In this document: positions 61,163 through 64,000 of the stretch, piece by piece
Numbering within the stretch: position 1 is the first letter of the stretch
Layout of the letters: the number at the start of each line of letters is the position of its first letter
Assembly (NCBI RefSeq): GCF_030295745.1
Contig: NZ_AP027291.1
Span: forward strand, 5,022,001 to 5,086,000
Reading direction: 5' to 3'
Source of the DNA: Mycolicibacterium sp. TUM20985
GTDB taxonomy: Bacteria; Actinomycetota; Actinomycetes; Mycobacteriales; Mycobacteriaceae
DNA: 64,000 bases
Translations under genes and position numbers: made by a program
The notes under the pieces: generated by a model
The model's database searches: none
What the model was told of the DNA's origin: nothing
The model's input: the letters and a program-made list of their open reading frames with translations, nothing else

Positions 61163-62260
61163 TTGCTCGCGGTGCTCGAAGGTGTCCTCGACGGCAGGGA
61201 TCCGGCGATCTTGCCGGTGCCCGCCGACGCCCGCTCGGCCGAACTGCTGACCGAGCATCTCGGCGTCGGTGACGACATCGACGACGACGTCGCCCTCGTG
61301 GTGCCGACGTCTGGCACCACCGGGATTCCCAGGGGGGCCATGCTCACCGCGCGTGCACTGATCGCCAGCGCGTCGGCGACCCACGACAGGATCGGCGGCC
61401 CCGGCAGCTGGCTTCTGGCGCTGCCCGCCCATCACATCGCCGGCTTGCAGGTAATGGTCCGCAGCCTGCTGGCGGGGACCGTGCCCGTGGCAATCGATCC
61501 GAGTTTCGACGTGGGTGTGCTGCCTTCGGCCATCGAGGCACTGGGCAGCGGCGCGCGGTACGCGTCGCTGGTCGCGGTCCAGCTCGCGAAGGCACTCGCC
61601 GACCCAGGTGCCACCATCGCGCTGGCCGAACTCGACGCCGTCCTCATCGGCGGGGGGCCGATGCCCACGGCGGTCCGCGACGCCGCTGCGGCAGCGGGCA
61701 TCCGGGTGGTACGCACCTACGGCATGAGTGAGACCGCCGGCGGGTGCGTGTACGACGGAACGCCACTCGACGGCGTGCGCGTTCGAATCGACGACGGGCG
61801 CGTGGTGCTCGGCGGCGACACCGTGGCCATGGGCTACCGCAACCCCACGGAGCCGGACCCGTTCGCCGAACCCGGCTGGTTCCGCACCGATGACGCTGGC
61901 GTCGTTGATGATTCCGGCGTACTGCGAATCTTGGGACGCATCGACGACGCCATCGGTACGGGTGGACTCACCGTGATGCCGCAGCTCGTCGAAGCCGCGC
62001 TGGGGTCGCACCCGGCGATCACCGACTGCGCGGTCTTCGGCGTCGGGGACGACCGGCTGGGTCAACGCGTCGTGACGGCGGTGGTCCTCGCTGCCGGTGT
62101 GGAGCCACCGACGGTGGCGGAGCTGCGCGCGCACGTCGAGAAGACGTTGGACGCCACCGCCGCACCTCGCGAGGTGTACCTCGTCGACGAACTTCCGCGC
62201 CGCGGCATCGGAAAGCTCGATCGCCAAGCCCTCGTCACCCGGTTCGACACCGGCGTCTGA
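61163..62260 (+). CDS. menE: o-Succinylbenzoate-CoA ligase MenE
   Basis: Protein of 365 residues from TTG, ANL superfamily, in the short form usual for mycobacterial MenE. It activates o-succinylbenzoate to its CoA ester, the substrate of MenB. The ATP loop is PTSGTTGIPRGAML (about 48-61), then TYGMSETAGG and WFRTDDAGVVD, with the C-terminal lysine in RRGIGKLDRQAL. The start is uncertain: between the upstream TAG and the TTG no ATG or GTG occurs, though the residues just before the TTG could be coding. It continues the DUF3349 transcript. Confidence 0.93.
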   Translation: MLAVLEGVLDGRDPAILPVPADARSAELLTEHLGVGDDIDDDVALVVPTSGTTGIPRGAMLTARALIASASATHDRIGGPGSWLLALPAHHIAGLQVMVRSLLAGTVPVAIDPSFDVGVLPSAIEALGSGARYASLVAVQLAKALADPGATIALAELDAVLIGGGPMPTAVRDAAAAAGIRVVRTYGMSETAGGCVYDGTPLDGVRVRIDDGRVVLGGDTVAMGYRNPTEPDPFAEPGWFRTDDAGVVDDSGVLRILGRIDDAIGTGGLTVMPQLVEAALGSHPAITDCAVFGVGDDRLGQRVVTAVVLAAGVEPPTVAELRAHVEKTLDATAAPREVYLVDELPRRGIGKLDRQALVTRFDTGV

Positions 62261-62352
62261 CGTACGCCGAAGCGCGTGTTCAACGGGTCGTGGCACTGCC
62301 GAACGCCGGGCCTTCAGAATCCCCTGAAAGTAATGGGTTTCGTTTTGACGGA

Positions 62353-62556
62353 ATGGGCAATTCTCTTCCCGGCAGTTCCCCTCTACGGATCGGATTGATC
62401 ATGATCGTGCTTGGCATCGTTCTCCTGTTGATTGGCTATTTCGCAGGAATATCGATCCTGTACACAATTGGCGGCATTCTCGTGGTGGTCGGGGTGATCC
62501 TGTGGATCCTCGGCGCAGTCGGACGTCCCGTCGGCGGCCGAAAAGTCTGGTTCTAG
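62353..62556 (+). CDS. DUF6131-like small membrane protein
   Basis: Protein of 67 residues (88 if a GTG at 62290 is used) with two membrane helices, about 10-32 (LRIGLIMIVLGIVLLLIGYFAG) and about 34-53 (ILYTIGGILVVVGVILWILG), and a basic C terminus (GGRKVWF). It resembles DUF6131. The surrounding 150 bp are lower in G+C than the flanks, suggesting a promoter region or a recently acquired segment. It lies between menE and a permease gene. Function unknown. Confidence 0.7.
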   Translation: MGNSLPGSSPLRIGLIMIVLGIVLLLIGYFAGISILYTIGGILVVVGVILWILGAVGRPVGGRKVWF

Positions 62557-62571
62557 CGCACTAACGCCGTC

Positions 62572-63705
62572 GTGCCCCCCGCTGCGGAACGCGCTGATCC
62601 GTGGGTCAGTCCACTGGTACGCGCGTCCGCGGCGTGGGCGTGGCGGCTCCTCGTCCTTCTCGCCGCCGCCTACGTACTGTTCGAAGCGCTCGTCCACTTC
62701 GGCGTCGTCGTCGTCCCGGTGGCCCTAGCCCTCATCCTCACGGCACTACTGCAGCCGGCGGTCGACTACCTCGACCGCCTCGGCGCAGCACGCGGAGGCG
62801 CGGTCGCCTTCGTCCTCGTTCTCAGCCTCGCCGTCTTCGGCGGGCTACTCGCCTTCGTGGTCAACCAGTTCATCGAAGGAGCCCCGCTCCTCGTCGAGCA
62901 GGTGACCCGCAGCATCGAGAGCACGCGAGACTGGCTCATCAACGGTCCGGCACGGCTCAGCGGTGACCAGATCAACCGGGCAGTCGATTCCTTCACCGAG
63001 GCGCTTCGCAGCCATCAGACCCAGCTGACCAGCGGGGCCCTGTCCACCGCAGGCACCATCGTCGAGATTCTCGGCGGCGCGTTCCTGTTGCTGTTCACGG
63101 TCATCTTCTTCCTGCTCGGTGGACGCAGCATCTGGCAGTTCGTCACACGCCTCATCCCCGCGGAGAACCGCGCCCGCGTGCGCGAGGCCGGCTCCGCAGG
63201 ATTCCATTCGCTGGCCGGCTTCGCCCGCGCCACCTCGCTGGTCGCGTTGGTAGATGCCGTCGCCATCGGCAGCGGACTCGCGATCATGGGCATTCCGCTC
63301 GCCTTGCCGCTGGCCTCGCTGATCTTCCTCGGCGCCTTCATACCGGTCGTCGGCGCCTTGATCACGGGCTTCCTCGCCGTGATCGTGGCGCTCCTGGCCA
63401 AGGGGGTCATCTACGCGCTCATCACGCTCGGGCTGATCGTCGCGGTGATGCAGCTCGAGGCGCACGTCCTGCAGCCGTTGGTGATGGGCCGCGCGGTCTC
63501 CATCCATCCGCTGGCCGTGGTCCTCGGCCTCACCGCGGGATGGGTGCTCGCGGGCGTCATCGGCGCACTGCTCGCAGTGCCCGCGATCGCCTTCTTCAAC
63601 AGCTTCGTGCGGGTGCTGAGCGCCGACGACCCCGGTGCGCGTAACGAAGCCCTCGAGGCCGACGACGGGTCGATGATCGATGCGCAGGCAGTCGACGAAG
63701 CTTGA
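62572..63705 (+). CDS. AI-2E/PerM family membrane transporter
   Basis: Protein of 377 residues from GTG with about eight membrane helices. The first pair (LLVLLAAAYVLFEALVHFGVVVVPVALALILTALLQP) and the conserved LASLIFLGAFIPVVGALITGF near residue 245-265 and LQPLVMGRAVSIHPLAVVLGLTAGWVLAGVIGALLAVPAIA near the C terminus mark the AI-2E transporter family (PF01594). A soluble stretch (about 105-150) lies between helices. Members export or exchange small molecules or sodium; the substrate here is unknown. It starts 15 bp after the small membrane protein gene. Confidence 0.92.
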   Translation: MPPAAERADPWVSPLVRASAAWAWRLLVLLAAAYVLFEALVHFGVVVVPVALALILTALLQPAVDYLDRLGAARGGAVAFVLVLSLAVFGGLLAFVVNQFIEGAPLLVEQVTRSIESTRDWLINGPARLSGDQINRAVDSFTEALRSHQTQLTSGALSTAGTIVEILGGAFLLLFTVIFFLLGGRSIWQFVTRLIPAENRARVREAGSAGFHSLAGFARATSLVALVDAVAIGSGLAIMGIPLALPLASLIFLGAFIPVVGALITGFLAVIVALLAKGVIYALITLGLIVAVMQLEAHVLQPLVMGRAVSIHPLAVVLGLTAGWVLAGVIGALLAVPAIAFFNSFVRVLSADDPGARNEALEADDGSMIDAQAVDEA

Positions 63706-63709
63706 TCGT

Positions 63710-64000
63710 CTACTCGGGTTGAGTACCGCGCGCGTCGAGTCTCCGTAGCACTCCGTCGACGATGGTCGGGTCGACTCCCGATTCCTTTCGAGCGGAACCT
63801 ATTTCGTCGCGGGCGGCGGCAAGTATCTCGTCCTTGACCGCGTTCAGCGTGGCCGCGTGCTTGGCGTTGCGCTCGCTCTCCGCTTCGGAATGCTCACCCG
63901 GATCGAAGCCCATCGAGTGCCACATGCGTTCGGCGTTGTCCTCGGCGTGCGCGATGGTCTCGGAGTCGACCTCGCTGTCCGCCCGAAGGTCGTCGAGGCG
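63710..64000 (-). CDS. C-terminal end of a probable cation/proton antiporter (5' end outside)
   Basis: The frame is open to the right edge; 96 residues are visible (RLDDLRADSEVDSETIAHAEDN...). They form a charged helical tail ending VLRRLDARGTQPE. The pattern of a long helix with AVKDEILAARDEIGSARKESGVDPTIVDGVLRRLD resembles the cytoplasmic tail of CPA1-type Na+/H+ antiporters, which ends in a similar D-x-x-V-x-x-x-L-R-R-L-D segment. The membrane part is not in the window, so the family call is tentative. It converges on the permease gene with 4 bp between stops. Confidence 0.5.
   Translation of the reverse strand, partial: RLDDLRADSEVDSETIAHAEDNAERMWHSMGFDPGEHSEAESERNAKHAATLNAVKDEILAAARDEIGSARKESGVDPTIVDGVLRRLDARGTQPE

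Noticed and set aside
61151..62296. Minus-strand frame of 381 codons opposite menE
   Set aside because: It mirrors the menE codon pattern and has no family features. MenE motifs on the plus strand explain the region.
62336..62358. SigF-type promoter before the small membrane protein
   Set aside because: A GTTT element is followed after about 14 bp by GGGCAA instead of GGGTAT/GGGTAA, and it overlaps the likely start codon. The match is too weak.

Overview
The window is about 68% G+C chromosomal DNA from a mycobacterium, most likely a rapid grower (Mycolicibacterium). This rests on gene content and order. From about 11.4 kb to 62.3 kb the genes follow, with insertions, the Mycobacterium tuberculosis Rv0542c-Rv0566c order: menE, DUF3349, pitA, SDR, menB, fadD8, amidohydrolase, menC, bpoC, menD, mgtA, menG, menJ, grcC1, htpX, gpsA, YajQ. 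The synteny comparison is from memory, not from a search.

Layout. (a) 1-8.7 kb, accessory: a tightly coupled run of an FAD/NAD(P)-binding oxygenase-like protein (5' end outside the window), a fumarase-superfamily lyase, a branched-chain-type aminotransferase and an FHA-HTH regulator. It converges on a 1023-residue Ser/Thr kinase with an external domain of 12 kelch motifs, followed by a small secreted protein. (b) 8.9-11.1 kb: an intact IS21-family element with 52-bp imperfect terminal inverted repeats and a 5-bp target duplication, next to tRNA-Tyr. (c) 11.4-35.8 kb: YajQ, envelope and secreted proteins, gpsA, htpX, the polyprenyl diphosphate synthase and MenJ pair, a large ATPase-LuxR regulator, menG, mgtA, then a long minus-strand run (FAD oxidoreductase, menC, two DJ-1-fold genes, bpoC, menD, a membrane protein) and a qcrB standing alone. 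(d) 35.9-48.8 kb: two sets of DGPF protein and ECF42-type sigma factor, a TetR regulator with a divergent acyltransferase, two acyl-CoA synthetases, an amidohydrolase, a GntR regulator and an MFS exporter. (e) 48.8-64 kb: HAD hydrolase, deazaflavin-type protein, menB, a fused E1 alpha-beta oxoacid dehydrogenase, a PucR regulator with alcohol dehydrogenase and APC permease, SDR, VOC protein, pitA between two DUF3349 paralogues, menE, a DUF6131-like protein, an AI-2E-family permease and the 3' end of a possible Na+/H+ antiporter.

How it fits together. Most steps of menaquinone synthesis are here: side chain (grcC1), MenD, a MenH candidate (BpoC), MenC, MenE, MenB, methylation (MenG) and side-chain reduction (MenJ). 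They share the region with a quinol-oxidising cytochrome b (QcrB). menF, menA and a DHNA-CoA thioesterase are not in the window.

Regulatory sequence is unusually readable. Many genes have a TANNNT-like -10 ending about 6-8 nt before the start codon, implying leaderless mRNAs. fadD8 has a KstR-type operator, the TetR-acyltransferase gap has a strong dyad, and pitA has a PHO-box-like direct repeat. Convergent genes are separated by long inverted repeats, some in recurring sequence families. The most speculative and potentially most interesting item is the first operon, whose oxygenase-lyase pair resembles nitrous-acid-forming (aspartate-nitrosuccinate) enzyme pairs.
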